Shown: positions 21,940 to 33,917 of the stretch, in pieces | How the letters are laid out: the number at the start of each line of letters is the position of its first letter | Numbering within the stretch: the first letter of the stretch is position 1 | NCBI GenBank assembly: GCA_947579665.1 | Contig: OX388349.1 | Location: 26,382,459 to 26,446,458 of the forward strand | Direction: 5' to 3' | Length of the DNA: 64,000 nt | Source of the DNA: Sympetrum striolatum | Taxonomy: Eukaryota; Arthropoda; Insecta; Odonata; Libellulidae | Translations under genes and position numbers: made by a program | Notes under the pieces: generated by a model | Database searches by the model: none | Told to the model about the DNA's origin: nothing | What the model saw: only the letters and a program-made list of their open reading frames with translations

Positions 21940-22034
21940 TTGAAAGCGGACCCTGGTTTGATTCCCAGTGGGAGTCAACTTGTGAAATAACGTAAGCTGT
22001 TGAAGCACTTTTAAGAAAGGACAATAAATAATAA
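21940..22034 (+). mobile_element. tRNA-derived SINE, family A, copy 2 (5'-truncated)
   Basis: TTGAAAGCGGACCCTGGTTTG...GGGAGTCAACTTGTGAAATAACGTAAGCTGTTGAAGCACTTTTA aligns with 7949-8020, with roughly one difference per seven bases (counted by eye). The B box is mutated (GGTTTGATTCC). The left half of the tRNA head is missing, as expected from 5' truncation in retrotransposition. An A-rich (AATA)n tail follows. Confidence 0.75.
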
Positions 22035-22189
22035 CTTATGATTTACCAGAATAATAGCTAACTACACTAACCGGATTTGTATACCTGGTATTATCATAAG
22101 GTGATTCATTTATAAAGATTTACTTATGCTATATCATTATCATTATTATATTATAGTATAAATGGATCTTTTTGAGTTAATTATCTGTA

Positions 22190-22703
22190 TTTTTTAATTT
22201 GCAGTACTCCGCTCTCCTAATCCTATATATATTAAGACAGAATCGTGTCCGTCCGTCTGTCCTCAAAAAAGGGATGTAACACTTTTAGCAAAATCAGAGT
22301 CTAAATTCAATCTCCCGCAACGATTTTTAGTGCACTGGAGGCGGACGGCCTGCACGCACAGGCGTGCAAAAATTTAATTTTTTTGGTTGAGTTTAGAGGT
22401 GCAAAACGGGCGAAAAACTGAAAAAAATCGGGAAAATGAGGGCAGTGGGAGACGTTTTCTTTTGGGATGACCAACGCCGCTTACCTATCGCTTGCGCGTC
22501 ATTTAACATAGTTAAGTCTTTATCAGTTGATCTCACTGCTGAGGGTGAGGTCCCGACTTTGCGGTCTCTGACATTATCTACTTTTTCGGAATCTTTGACG
22601 AAGGCCTCGAATACCTTTCGATGCTGCCCCATCAAACGTAAGGGAACTAACCTGCCTGCGGAGCAGGCAGTAGGCAACTGTTAGTCTTAATGTTTAATCT
22701 CTC
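22190..22703 (+). repeat. probable non-autonomous repeat body upstream of a LINE tail
   Basis: The block starts near TATATATTAAGACAG and GTGTCCGTCCGTCTGTCC, is GC-elevated, contains an 8-bp hairpin CTGCCTGC-GGA-GCAGGCAG (about 22651-22669), and runs straight into a LINE 3' end (22704). Open frames on both strands (22393-22684) are not recognisable proteins. A non-autonomous element using a LINE tail, or a 5'-rearranged LINE copy, would explain it. Confidence 0.35.
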
Positions 22704-22755
22704 CCCCCTGCAATACGCCTCTGGCGGCTTCCAGGGTATATATCTAAATCTAAAC
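22704..22755 (+). mobile_element. LINE 3' end, copy 2
   Basis: CCCCCTGCAATACGCCTCTGGCGGCTTCCAGGGTATA matches the 3' end of the LINE at 45508-45940 (CCCCTGCCACACGCC...GGCGGCTTGCAGGGTAT). The hairpin CGCC-TCT-GGCG (22716-22726) is kept. An (ATCTAA)n-like tail follows in place of (ATGTAG)n. Confidence 0.6.
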
Positions 22756-23380
22756 GTTTAGATTGGGTATTTTTTCGGGATTCAGTTGAAGACTTCCTAC
22801 GAGACTAGAGAAACGAACCGTTTATCTCCCTCGGTTTACCTTCCTACGAGTATAATCAAACCTAACAATATTCCCCCAAAATCTCCTTATAAGAGAAGTC
22901 TTTGTGGATCCGATATTTTGATACATCCCCTTCATTCTTTAGTTCCAACCCTTAAAGTGAATATTCCGCCCGATTCACTTTCTCGGCGGTAAACATAAAG
23001 CTCTCCTTTGCAAACATGAAAAGACCGTGTTAATTGAGCGTGCGGATCTTAATTGAGGCTATTATTTAGATTTGTTAGTGAACCACTCATTAAAGCTTTA
23101 ATTCCGCTCGATTACTAAAGCGGTATCCGAGACATGTCTCGTGGGCGGTGTGTTTTCCGTGTCGGAGGCGGTGCTAAAATTAATTCATCGCATGGGAAAA
23201 TGGAGAAAGTACGTGGGGGAAAATCCTCCGACGTTTCCTCGGTAGAAGTTCCCTTGTGGGTGATCTTGTTCTTTGCATAACCTAGTTGCGCTTTTGAGTT
23301 TCTTTGTGTATCACCTCAAGTTATCTTCTGTTGTTCACACGGTTAAGAAATATTTAATGAGGGAGGGAATATTACTTGGA
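22756..23380. other. GC-elevated block, no gene recognised
   Basis: About 22975-23290 is GC-elevated and contains TAAT-type homeodomain cores (TTAATTGAG, CATTAAAGC, TTAATTCCGC). There is no sustained frame. It is a candidate regulatory block. Confidence 0.25.
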
Positions 23381-23411
23381 ACCCAGGAATGAAAAACATT
23401 CATTCCTGGGT
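23381..23411. repeat. perfect 13-bp hairpin
   Basis: ACCCAGGAATGAA (23381-23393) and TTCATTCCTGGGT (23399-23411) are exact inverted repeats around a 5-nt loop. No TA, TTAA or 8-bp duplication was noticed at the edges. Confidence 0.85.
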
Positions 23412-25580
23412 ACATTAACACATTCGGGAAAACTGGAGTTGTGTGTTATCTGTATTAAAATAGATAGACGACGAATTTGCTGATATCATCCGATTAAATT
23501 CTTCAGCGAGCTTAACAGATTTTAAAAAATTTTACATTCACTTTACAAAAGAGACTAATTCAAATCTCTCTCTTTTATGAAAACGAAGTAGAGACAGCAG
23601 TGTTTTATGGAAAACACTAAATTTTTCTAGGATCTGTATTAAGTTTCTTCAGTCTTTTGCTTTAATAATTATTAAAGCTATCATTCAAAAGTTTTCTCAA
23701 ATATGGAGCTCCATGCACCGAATAAGTATGTTTTATATTTGTATTTCAAAGAACTGTCCATATACATATTAACCGTAGGTTTAACTATTTTTGTATTAGT
23801 TTTTGAAATCTGGTTGCGTTACAAGTATATTTTTGTGAAGATTTTTACGTAATTAGTGCATTGAAAAGGGTTTCAATCAGTTATACCTTGTCAGTCCCAG
23901 AGAAGGTGATTATATTTACGATATCGCATGTTTTAACTTTCTACAGTATTGCAACATCATTTTAAACTTCGATGTTCTATAAACCCAAGGATTATAAGAG
24001 CGGGTTACATATATACATAGTATAATTTCCATGAGTATGTATTTACGATATGATTTTTCGTAGGGTATCTACAAAACATATGAAATGATTGAACGTTTGA
24101 ACTATGAAAATTAAGTTCTACGCAACTGTTTAGAGATAGGAAAATCATCGCCACGACTTATTTTGAGATAAGTGATCGTAATGACGACATATTTTAGAAG
24201 GCGATTGAGTGAAAGACATTATTCGAGTAGAAAGTCCTGAAAGACAGTTAAACTTCTTCGAGCCTTTCGAAAGGCAATATTTTCTTAGACGATTATTTCT
24301 TTGTTACTGTGGTTCTCTTTTGGTTGCGTAAATATAGTTGTTTGACTTCACATGGATAAGACTATTTAAGGCAATGTGCATTCACACGCATCGTGTTTCA
24401 CAGTCAAAACTATTATAATTATGTTGTTCAACATCCGCTTTCCTTTTATCCACAAATCTTGTAACCGAGGTTTGATTCGGGAATTGGTAAAGTAGTGGTT
24501 TGTATGAAATTTGAATTTGAAAACGTGAATTTGATCGTTTGGTCATCATTACGTTTCAAAATTTATAAAATAGCGTGAAACCCATCTGATTCATTTCGAA
24601 ACTTTTTAGGTCATTTTATAATCATTCGACAATGTGAATTTTTGTTCGAAATCTTAATGAATAGATTTCAACGAAAATAATCTGAAAATACAAACATTAC
24701 TTTATTTATGTAAGCCCAAGTTACTTTTCTTTCTATGAATTATTTAACTTTAATGCATACCTCCTCTTTAGTATTTTAATCCGAATTTCAGCGGGAGGTA
24801 CACCAATACTTTTACATGCCCGACTACAACCCTTTCGAACTTAGATGTGAATTTAAAACTATAATTTGCACGAGTATCTATGTACTTATGTTTAAATAAT
24901 ATCAGATGATGATGCAGTCGAAGATTAAATGGTAACTGCATATTGATCTTCGGCAATAGAGATGTGAAAACATTTATCCACTAATTTTAACTTTTGCAAA
25001 GTAATTTGGAAAGCAAGGGGAGTAATAGTTGTGATGCCACAGTCTTTCTTTACAATAGCAAAAATTCTAGCTGAAGATAACTGTTATTAAATTGTGTAAC
25101 TAACGTAAGTAATAGAAGAAACGCACAGAATTAAAGAAAAAGCTGACCCTAAAATAGTGCAATTAGTTTATTTGTAGCTCAAAACTATTTTAATAGCTTT
25201 AAATATTCATTGGTCGCAGTGGCTAGTGTGCCTGTACTCAAACTCCAGGATTCCAGGGTGGTTTACCTGCTAATCAGATCTTTTTGTTTTGGGAATGGGT
25301 GTGCGTTTGCATCCATTGTCGTTGTTTACCTCCCCCTTTGTAATTTTCCATTAAATAGATGTTGGTGCGGATTATGGATAGAAAATGTTAATTATTCTAA
25401 AAGAAGCATTATGAGATGATTTTATGGAATAAAAGACCTGATATAATTAAAGTAATTGTGTAATAATGTCTCTACTATTATTACTATTTTTGAGGTTGAA
25501 TTGTGATGTGAGAATCAAGAATGAAGAACTAGATACCTTTTTTGGTCTGTGGAAGTGAAATATGTGGGAATTTAAGGTAA
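23412..25580. other. AT-rich DNA, nothing recognised
   Basis: Apart from a copy of the GACGACGAATTTGC motif (23464-23484), nothing stands out. The short open frames at 24768-24956 (-) and 25210-25419 (+) are unremarkable. Confidence 0.5.
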
Positions 25581-25960
25581 TCATATAACAGATCTCGGCC
25601 GCATTCAATTACAATCACAATACGCCCTGTTTCGGTGGTACACCATTTGAAGAAATGTTGCGGCAACTCCTCCTCTTGTCCCCGTATTCCATTCCGAACG
25701 CTAATGAACGTAACTGTCCGAATCCACTTTGTCCTCCTTCAATATGTTCCTCCGGACGCAGATCTTCGTAATGATCCCCACAATTCCTGTCGCTTGTGAT
25801 ATAATTCTGCTGAGTCGCCTGCTCTCTACCGCGACCCATTTTCGACCCGCATTCAATTCTGTATCGCTGCTAGATAGCGGGATTTCCCTGATCTCAACGA
25901 TTAGCTCCTTCAGTTCTTATATTGTTTAATTATTTAAGGAGGATTTTTTCTTCAACTGGT
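25581..25960. other. GC-elevated block, no gene recognised
   Basis: Frames on both strands (25615-25839 -, 25729-25929 +) are open through the GC-rich core but show no domain. It is a candidate conserved non-coding block. Confidence 0.25.
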
Positions 25961-28800
25961 TTCATCTTTAGGTAAATTTTTATAAGTGAACTTTGTACGA
26001 ATGCACGAGAATATTAATGGAGAGGGATGAACGAAATTGATTCAAAGGGGTATGGATTTATTTAACATAAAAGTTTATATATACTTAATTTGTTTTACTT
26101 TAAATTTCGTAGTAAAACGACAAACTATATATTTTAGTATGCTTCTCCTTGGAGAAGTTTAATATGTCATCTCCTAGTTCTAATGTTTTAGCTAAATTGG
26201 CATTGATTTATGGAATTCTCGCGTCCATTTGAACTTCAACAGCTCCTCTAGCTTTTTTTAATTTTTGTGACCAGACCACTCAATTTGAAACGTTTTCCAA
26301 CTTTTTTCCAGGTCTGCAGCATGTAGGTAGAGAGGTCGATAAAAAGAGGCCAAGCCCCTAGCGACGGCTAATCAGGCCCCTAGCAACTGTTAGGGCGCCG
26401 CTCCACCGCAACGCCGTAATCTGCGTCCCATGCGGTTTTATCGTGAGGAAGAGCTTCGTTTGCTTGAATTACAATGGGATCGAAACTATGATTGACCCAT
26501 CGCCTACTTTTATACTCAACCTTCTGAGGAGTTGTGTGCTTTAAGGGCAAGAAACTCGTCGCTATAAAAATCTCCTTCCTCTGGCCTAATTTAAATATAT
26601 TAGTTTCTATAATTACATGATGATATATACGTTCAAAATTAGGATATTTGACATTAATTTAAATTAAATGAAAAATTACTTTTTCTGTATTTTTATCAAG
26701 TTCGTAATTTACCTTTCCCAAATTCATCTTTTATTGACCTAAAATGTATTGGTCCAACGTAAAAGTATTCAGTCGATGAATCGTGCAAACACAATGAAGA
26801 GAGTTTTCATGGAGGCAAAGTGCACTTAAAACACAGCGGGGAACCATTCAATTTGGTGTACGTTTGGATTTAAAGAAGCGCTCCTATGATATGTACTTCA
26901 TATGTCGGGTGGCGTCCTTTTCAGTTTATCATTAGATTAAAATAACGATTGACTTTCACCCAAGTCTACGAGAATAGAGAATTTCTCTTCTTTCGATGAA
27001 CAGAAGTAATTAAAACTCTACTAAAAATGCACAAATATGCGTTATATTCCCTAAATTTGAATTTGCTACTACAGTAACTGCAGTAAAGTTGATATACCGC
27101 CATTTCATCAAAGAATTTTACAATGTTACAAACGTTAAAATTTGTTTTTCGACGCTCCCTTTACGTCAACTATTTCACATAATAGAAATTGAGAGATAAC
27201 TGGGCTAACGAGTGAATCAACGAATGGCTTAATCGCATGATGAATATGTTTTTGTACTTGTCATTCAGTTAACGAGACTTACCAAGGATGATTTAATGCA
27301 TTAAGTAAACTAAACACGGCCGAAATGTATTACATTAGTTCTATCCTTGCCTTCTTTGTGTATTACCTTATAATCGTTTTCATTGATTTAATTTAATCGA
27401 GATACTGTGACGTACTGAATCCTTTTGAAAGTAGAATGCATATGATTCTGGAACCATTTACCTCCGTTGCGAGAGGTGCAGATGTCAACTCAGATGATTT
27501 TGTCTTATAGTATTCTTTTGCTTATTTTGTATTCCTCATTTCGTATGAAAGTGAATTACACCAGAATTGCCTGAGAAATAAAATGTTATGCATGAAAGCC
27601 GTGCAGAGAGCAGAATATTAGATTGTTGGGTTATGACCGATATTTCTTTTGGTCACTGCATTAACCACCTTTGGTGTCTATACATCTGGGTTTTCGATTT
27701 CCACACAAGCCGCTCTTATATATCAACACAATATACGAAGGGATTCGCACGAATAAAGAGTGATATTTTGGTTCAAAATGTGCGATAATAGCTGGGTTGA
27801 GGCGGGACATTAAAAGTTGATGAATGGTTCGGGAGATTAATTTCGACGTATACTTTCGCGATAAATTTTCCGTTCACTTCATCCCAAAATCAGAACGACA
27901 GCTTACGCCAAGTGATGGTAAAAATTATGGCGCTCTTGAATGCTATGCTAGACCATCCCTCATACTAATAGCAATTTAAATGTTAATTACGTTTTAGGTT
28001 CAATTAGCTGTGGAAAATATTTATTATTTTTACTAACTGTGACACTCGAAGAGTTTTTTAACTAATGCTTCGGTCATTATACATCCCTTATGTTTTAGTA
28101 ATTGATTTAAACATTGAAAGATGTCGGCTATGTTAGCTTTATAATTGCTTGTTAATGTGAACGTTTAATTTTTATTTCAATACGATTTAAATTCTGCTTA
28201 AATTATCAAGCATTTTTTACTATAAAAAGGATCAAAATTTTGTCAAAAACAAAAATATTTCAATGAAGTAGTGATTTTTAGCTTTTTATGGCAATTTTTA
28301 TTCCTCTAATGTAACTCTGTAGTTAAATATTTTGTGGTGGATATTTATTTTCAATATAGAAATAAATACTAGTATAATTTAAAAATATAATAATAAAATA
28401 ATGTAATTTAAATGCTACATAGGTGTAATTTTTGGAAGTGAAAATATGCTTGCAATGTCTCCTTAGGCTAACTCGTGGACTTTTGAATGATTTACGTAAA
28501 ATTTTCACATCTTATACCGCATTAAATAGCATTTAATGCAATTACACAAAAAGTTTCTCTACTTAAGACTTTTATTTCGACCAATTAACGATTAAGTCTT
28601 TTATAATTACGAGCATTATTACTAGAAAAATTTGTAACTTTACCTTTATTAAAATAAAGAAATTTAACCTATGGTAGAATAAACTGAACGGTCGTATGCC
28701 TCGTTTACATTTACACCAAAAATTGATCCTCCTCCAGACTGCAAGGTTAGAACGCATTTTCATTTGAATTCATTGAGAATGTAGCAGAGTACAAAATACG
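25961..28800. other. AT-rich DNA with one GC-rich patch, nothing recognised
   Basis: 26290-26560 is GC-rich and contains a short imperfect duplication (GCCCCTAGCGAC and GCCCCTAGCAAC, about 50 bp apart). The rest is AT-rich without features. Confidence 0.4.
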
Positions 28801-29420
28801 CTCAGAAGCAATGGGTTGTGGGTAAGGATATTTCTTAGATGGGAAAATTCGCAGTGAATTTAAGAGTGGAGAGGATATGGATTTTATTGGGCGACGCCTG
28901 CGGTAAGCCGCCGGCAGATGTCAACGCGAATAAAGAGCGAAATGGAAAGAACGTGTTTGCAAAGAGAAGAGTATCTTCAGGAGGGTTTTTGGAAAGGATT
29001 TTTAACCCTTTGAAAAGATATGGATTTCGATTATCGAAGGGTCAGAAATGTAGGACCGAATTTGGAGCATTTATTTTTTAAATCCTCCAAGACTGGGCTG
29101 AATGACCGTATCCTCCATTCGCGGGAGATGAAGAGGGGATTATAAGGGAGATATTCGGGAAGTCGGTCGCTCCTCGAGATTGAGAGATGTAGATCCAGAG
29201 ATTCGAATCGTTTTCACATTCGGATCCACGTGATGAAAATGGAGAGGGATCGTGTCAAAATTCCGAATGAAATTTCCCTCAATATTGGAGAGATTCCACC
29301 TCGGAGGATATTTTCGGTGGAAGTGTGACGTTTGATAGATACATACGTCGATATACAAAATAGTTTTCTTCCCAAATGGATAGGCGTTGAAGGCAATTGG
29401 ATAACAAAAGCGATATGCCG
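28801..29420. other. GC-elevated block, no gene recognised
   Basis: It contains an 80-codon frame (28839-29081, +) and a 72-codon frame (29140-29358, -). Neither resembles a known protein. It is a candidate conserved non-coding block. Confidence 0.25.
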
Positions 29421-30839
29421 TAATAACTAGAGATTGTATCCTTAAGAAAGTGTCTGTCCTTGTGAGAACATTAAAATGGTTTCTTTATAGCATTTTGTAC
29501 AAGGAGATAGAGTGACAGGTTTTAAATTAACACTTTCAACAGTCATGGAAAATTGATTTCACACCGGTACCTCTGATCTAAATCGGGACCTTGGGAATTA
29601 ATTTTAGAATATAATTCAAGTTTCATTATCGAGAAATAGTATACAGTTACAATTTCATTGCGGTGAATTATTTTTAAATTGTCAAATAAAATTCAATACT
29701 GCAAATGCTCTACGCGAGATAAATAATTATGGTATATTCAACCAAATCCATCGCAAACCTTGCCTAGTAACATTTCTCCTTTTATTTTAACGAATTACTG
29801 TACCATATCCATATATTTCTGCATCCGTTATAAGAAATTCTATGTCATGAAAATGGTGAGTTTTGTTTATATTTATACAACCATTTAGTAATAAAACGTT
29901 ACAATTTGGTTAATATACCTGCTGGCAACTGTATGGAGAATGTAAGAAAAATATTGACCATATCTGTCCGGAATTCGAACGCAAATGGGAGAAAAACCCC
30001 TCCGAAAACCTCTCGTGGACATGATATACTTTATAAATATTTAATAAAGCAATTAATAGTTACATAGAGTGAATAAATCTAAACACATCAATGATTACAC
30101 AGAGTTATTACAACACCTTCACTGAGCACACTTGCAATTAATATTTTAATAAGTCATAAATGATATATGAATTCATTAACCTTAGTATCAGTTTGTTGCT
30201 CCATCTTTAATACCATATATACCTAAGGCATCTAAAGAGCAGTTTTAAGTAAATATTCATTGGTAATATTTGTTCTTAAAATGTTCTGACTCTTGGTATT
30301 AGTCGTAGGATGTTGTATGATATAATCTTTTGTATCAAAAATGATTTTAACTTTACGTGTCTATTGACTTTATATTTAAAGTGTAGTATCCAAAGATCAA
30401 TAAAAGTTTTCTTCTGAGTGTTTGCGTTCATTTTAAATTCGGTGGCAAAATTTTGGTATTTTCAGAGAAGGGCGAAATTTCTAAGTATAATGAAATATCT
30501 CTGCAGTAGACTATGATAGTACTATTCTGTATAGGGCAATGGATGTTTCTAACTTACGTCATCCCACGAAAGCTTTTATCACTGTAGAGAAGCTTTTATT
30601 CACGAAGCATTGCATTTATCTCACATGTGAAGTACCATCGATTTCAATTGAACGAATCACACACCGTCATGATATCGCGAGTATTCTAACATCGGAGAGT
30701 CAGCCCGATTCAATTAACTCTCACGGCGGGATTTTTATTTCATTCAAATTTCATGCGGCAGCGCATTCGTCCGTGTTTTAATTGAAGCCGTGCTCGAAAG
30801 CGTGTTCGAACGGAACCCGTTGTCATGGTGAATAATTAA
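29421..30839. other. AT-rich DNA grading into a GC-elevated block
   Basis: 29421-30540 holds nothing recognisable. 30541-30839 is GC-elevated with an 80-codon frame (+) of no known family. Confidence 0.35.
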
Positions 30840-31145
30840 AGTTTTCGAATCAAAATATTCCATAACGCGAAGCATTGTTTTCGCCGTTTATTTGTCAGAT
30901 GGAACGGAAAGCTCCGGCGGCAGTGTCGTTGCTTCCCGTCTTCATTTCGTTTGGAGACAAATCCGTCGACGCATAAAGAAGAAGTGAATTATCGAAAGAA
31001 AGGATTTTGCCGAAAACAGTTTGAGGAATGGCGTCCATTGAGATACTCAGGTAAATACGCAGTTCCTATTAACGGCAAGGTCACCTGTGTGCCACTTGGG
31101 TGTAGAGGAACGAGGGAGCTAATTTTGGGGCTATTTGCAGGATGA
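30840..31145 (+). other. open frame with exon-like edges, weak coding candidate
   Basis: One plus frame is open from the stop at 30837 to 31145 (about 101 codons). Within it, TTTGTCAG at 30898 resembles a splice acceptor and TACTCAG/GTAAAT at about 31050 a donor, enclosing 152 nt in an open phase. The predicted residues (for example KKGFCRKQFEEWRPLRYS) match nothing I know. In a GC-elevated block such an open run can arise by chance. Confidence 0.15.
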
Positions 31146-33159
31146 AATGATATTATATTTCGTAAATTAATTTAGGAGTCGCATGAGTTCAATTTGAATA
31201 GGTTGATCTCCTGAAAGGCCATAAAAATAACCAAAGCAAAACCTATGGAAGATAATGGTGCTTTAACAGTTGGTTCGCTAAATAGCTTTATAAACAAGGT
31301 AGGAAGTGACAGAAATTCGTAATAAAATGTTGGTTTTATGCTTTAAAATATGGTATATTTTAAGTAACGTTTCCATTATTTATTAAATTGCATCAATATT
31401 TTGAGTGATGTACCTCAGAGGCATAGAAATTGTGATTTATTGGAGTATATAAGACTCACATCCTTCAAAGCCTATTCGTGTGGCCTACCTAATTTAACAC
31501 GTTTACTGCTAATGGTTATTTTTGGATTTCTTACTCCTGTGTGGCTAAGTTTTCTCTAGGTTTATGGATTACACTGGAATGTAATTCATAAAAAAATAAT
31601 CAAAGTATCGAAGAGCAAGACATAGATTTATGGATTTTTAAAATGCCCCTGTGTGAGGGATTGTATCTTAAGTGCTCAAAATAGAGGCGGAAGATTTCAC
31701 TAATAAAATAATGAGGGGCATCTAGTAACAGGGCGCTCTGGCGCGTCCTTGATAGTGAATTAAGGTAAAATTAAACCAAATCTAATTTTCGATTAAACAG
31801 TATGTCCCTTAAAAATTTGTTAAATCATCGCTTAAAAGTTGCAAATAATTTAGGAAAAGGTAGAAGTTTTATTATATTTTCTTAGAATCTTTGAGTATTT
31901 CAATTTTCAAATTTTGAATAAAGATGGAAATATGGAGTGAGTTAGCCGTGGTATCACAACACAACGGACACTTATGATGAACGGAAGGGAAAAAAGGGTA
32001 CTGTTGAGGCGTTCTTCTCTTAAATGTTTTCATGAAATTTCCATAAATGGCTTCATATTATTCAGTAACCCACTCGTAGGATTCCACGAAGCTTTGGAGG
32101 ATTATATTCTGTAACGGATGGAATAATTGATTTCGTAGGTCCGCATGTGATTCTTCAAATAGACACTCAATTAAGTTATCAGTGGAATTGGCTATGCGGA
32201 TTATTTTGACAGATGCAACATCCTGAGCATTACCCTCTATGAACTCAATGAATACATTAAGAATTCATAAAGGTTACGTTTGGATTATGAAGATGAATGA
32301 ATGAATATTTAATGGCTTTACTTTCATCCCATAAACATTTGCAGATCACGTTTTAATTACAATAAGTATAATTGACTACTGTGATTTAAACTTTGTTTAA
32401 GGAGGACCTAGTATCCAAATTAAGCTATTTAATGTGAGTTTATATTTTTTAAGAAATCTGTCTTTCTCAGATCTGTGTTACCACATGAACTATACTTCTT
32501 TAATTACTATATTAATATTGACTGTGAGGGAAAAAATTCCAATATTTGAGGTTGGTTGGAGCTAATGAATCGATTGGAGGTCAATGGAAAAATTTTAAGT
32601 CAAATTTAATTACTCAGTGTTTAAAAAATAAAGAAAAGCGGAATATTATTCGCGGCAACGTAGATTTTAGAGAGAGATGTTTCTGATGGAATTTTAAGAA
32701 AACAATGAGTGTTTCCGAAATAACAGATAAGTTTTTTAATCAACTCATCTGAGATTGGTCTCCCTCCTCGCGTTCTAAAATATTTCATTATTCTTGCTCC
32801 GATTTCTCAGCCGTGAATAAAAAATAAGTTACTCTAGCAAGATCCATTTTTCATCATATATAGATATGTATTTAACATTATCATAGGTGCAATATATTAT
32901 GCAAATGCAGGAAAGAAGATACAGAGAACACATATATGAAAAGTAGTGTATGGTAGAGGCATTAAAGAAAGGCACTCCTTCTCAAGTAGGAATAAATCAA
33001 TGAAAGCAGATCAGAAAGTCCTCTGAAAATGGAATCCTTCGAGAATATCGAACTCTAAATATACGGCTCAGTTCTTCCATATTAATTTTTTTCTGTATAT
33101 GTTTCTTTGAGATGGTTGGTGGATGTGGATAGATGGGTTTCTTCCAAAGAAAGGTTTTC
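31146..33159. other. AT-rich DNA, nothing recognised
   Basis: No gene, repeat unit or RNA recognised. 33000-33159 may be the degraded 3' side of the adjacent LINE remnant. Confidence 0.45.
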
Positions 33160-33917
33160 AGGAAGACAGAGCAGACAAAACAGTGGAGATAAGCTGAGAT
33201 GTGATCTTTTTAAATTCTCGTTGGCGGTGAAAGCCTAAGGATATTCGGGATGGACTCAGGATGTCTGGAGATGGTTTGTGAAAATGATAAAACCAATTCC
33301 TCTTCTTCTTTGATGCTCTCATATGCTTCTTTTTCATCAAATCCTTGTAGTACTTCTTCATTTGTCTCCCTATCGGACCATTTATCTTTAACCTTCAGCT
33401 CTACTAAGTTGCGAAAGCATCAATCCTAACTCTCTATTATTCCTAAGGTCTATGCTCCATACCCTTTAAGAGCAGTGCTTCTGACATTTACTTCTAGAAA
33501 TATTAACCTCAACTCTAAATTCATGTTTCAATAATATACCCCGTTGTAGGAAGTATGCGATTCTTCCCTGTTCAAATTTACTCTATATAGTATATGGACT
33601 ACCCTAAACATCAAGAGTAACATTATAGTAGAAAGAAAGGAAGATATACAAGTGGTTATTTCGGTTGTACATTTTAGAAGGAAATTCCCCAGAGAGTGGG
33701 AACGATTCCATGAAATAATAGATTTAAAAACCTCTCTTCTTGTGAGGTTATTGCCATGGATTCTTATTGCGCTAGCTTTTCGTTTCGATAAAGAATCGCT
33801 CCCTGTAGAGTCTTGATCTTTCCCTGAAAGTTGTCTCAACTTCCCTTTTTCTTCTGTGAGATTAGAAGTTAAACTCCATGATAGAGATTTTATAAGTGAC
33901 TTCTTGAATTTTACCAA
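33160..33917 (-). pseudogene. LINE reverse transcriptase C-terminal remnant
   Basis: On the minus strand the order is: KASAIRIHGNNLTRREVFKS then IISW (about 33795-33700), the K-T-K-x-M-R-I-x-G...Y-L-G-S-x-I-S-W block. Next is MNLELRLIFLEVNVRSTALK then GYGA (about 33520-33450), the N-L-x-L-R-x-R-L-x-K-x-x-V-W-S-x-A-L-Y-G-A-E-T-W block. Then KVKDKWSDRETNEEVLQ followed by GFDEKEAYESIK, with KKKRNWFYHF in the adjacent frame (33400-33300), the W-T-D-R-x-T-N-E-E-V-L...R-x-W-I-G-H block. The series is colinear with the LINE at 8721-9885 but more decayed, with several stops and shifts. The catalytic FADD region and the GKRxRGRPR tail are not seen. Confidence 0.75.

Noticed and set aside
22393..22684. 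94- and 82-codon frames on opposite strands
   Set aside because: They lie in a GC-rich repeat body next to a LINE tail; neither resembles a protein family.
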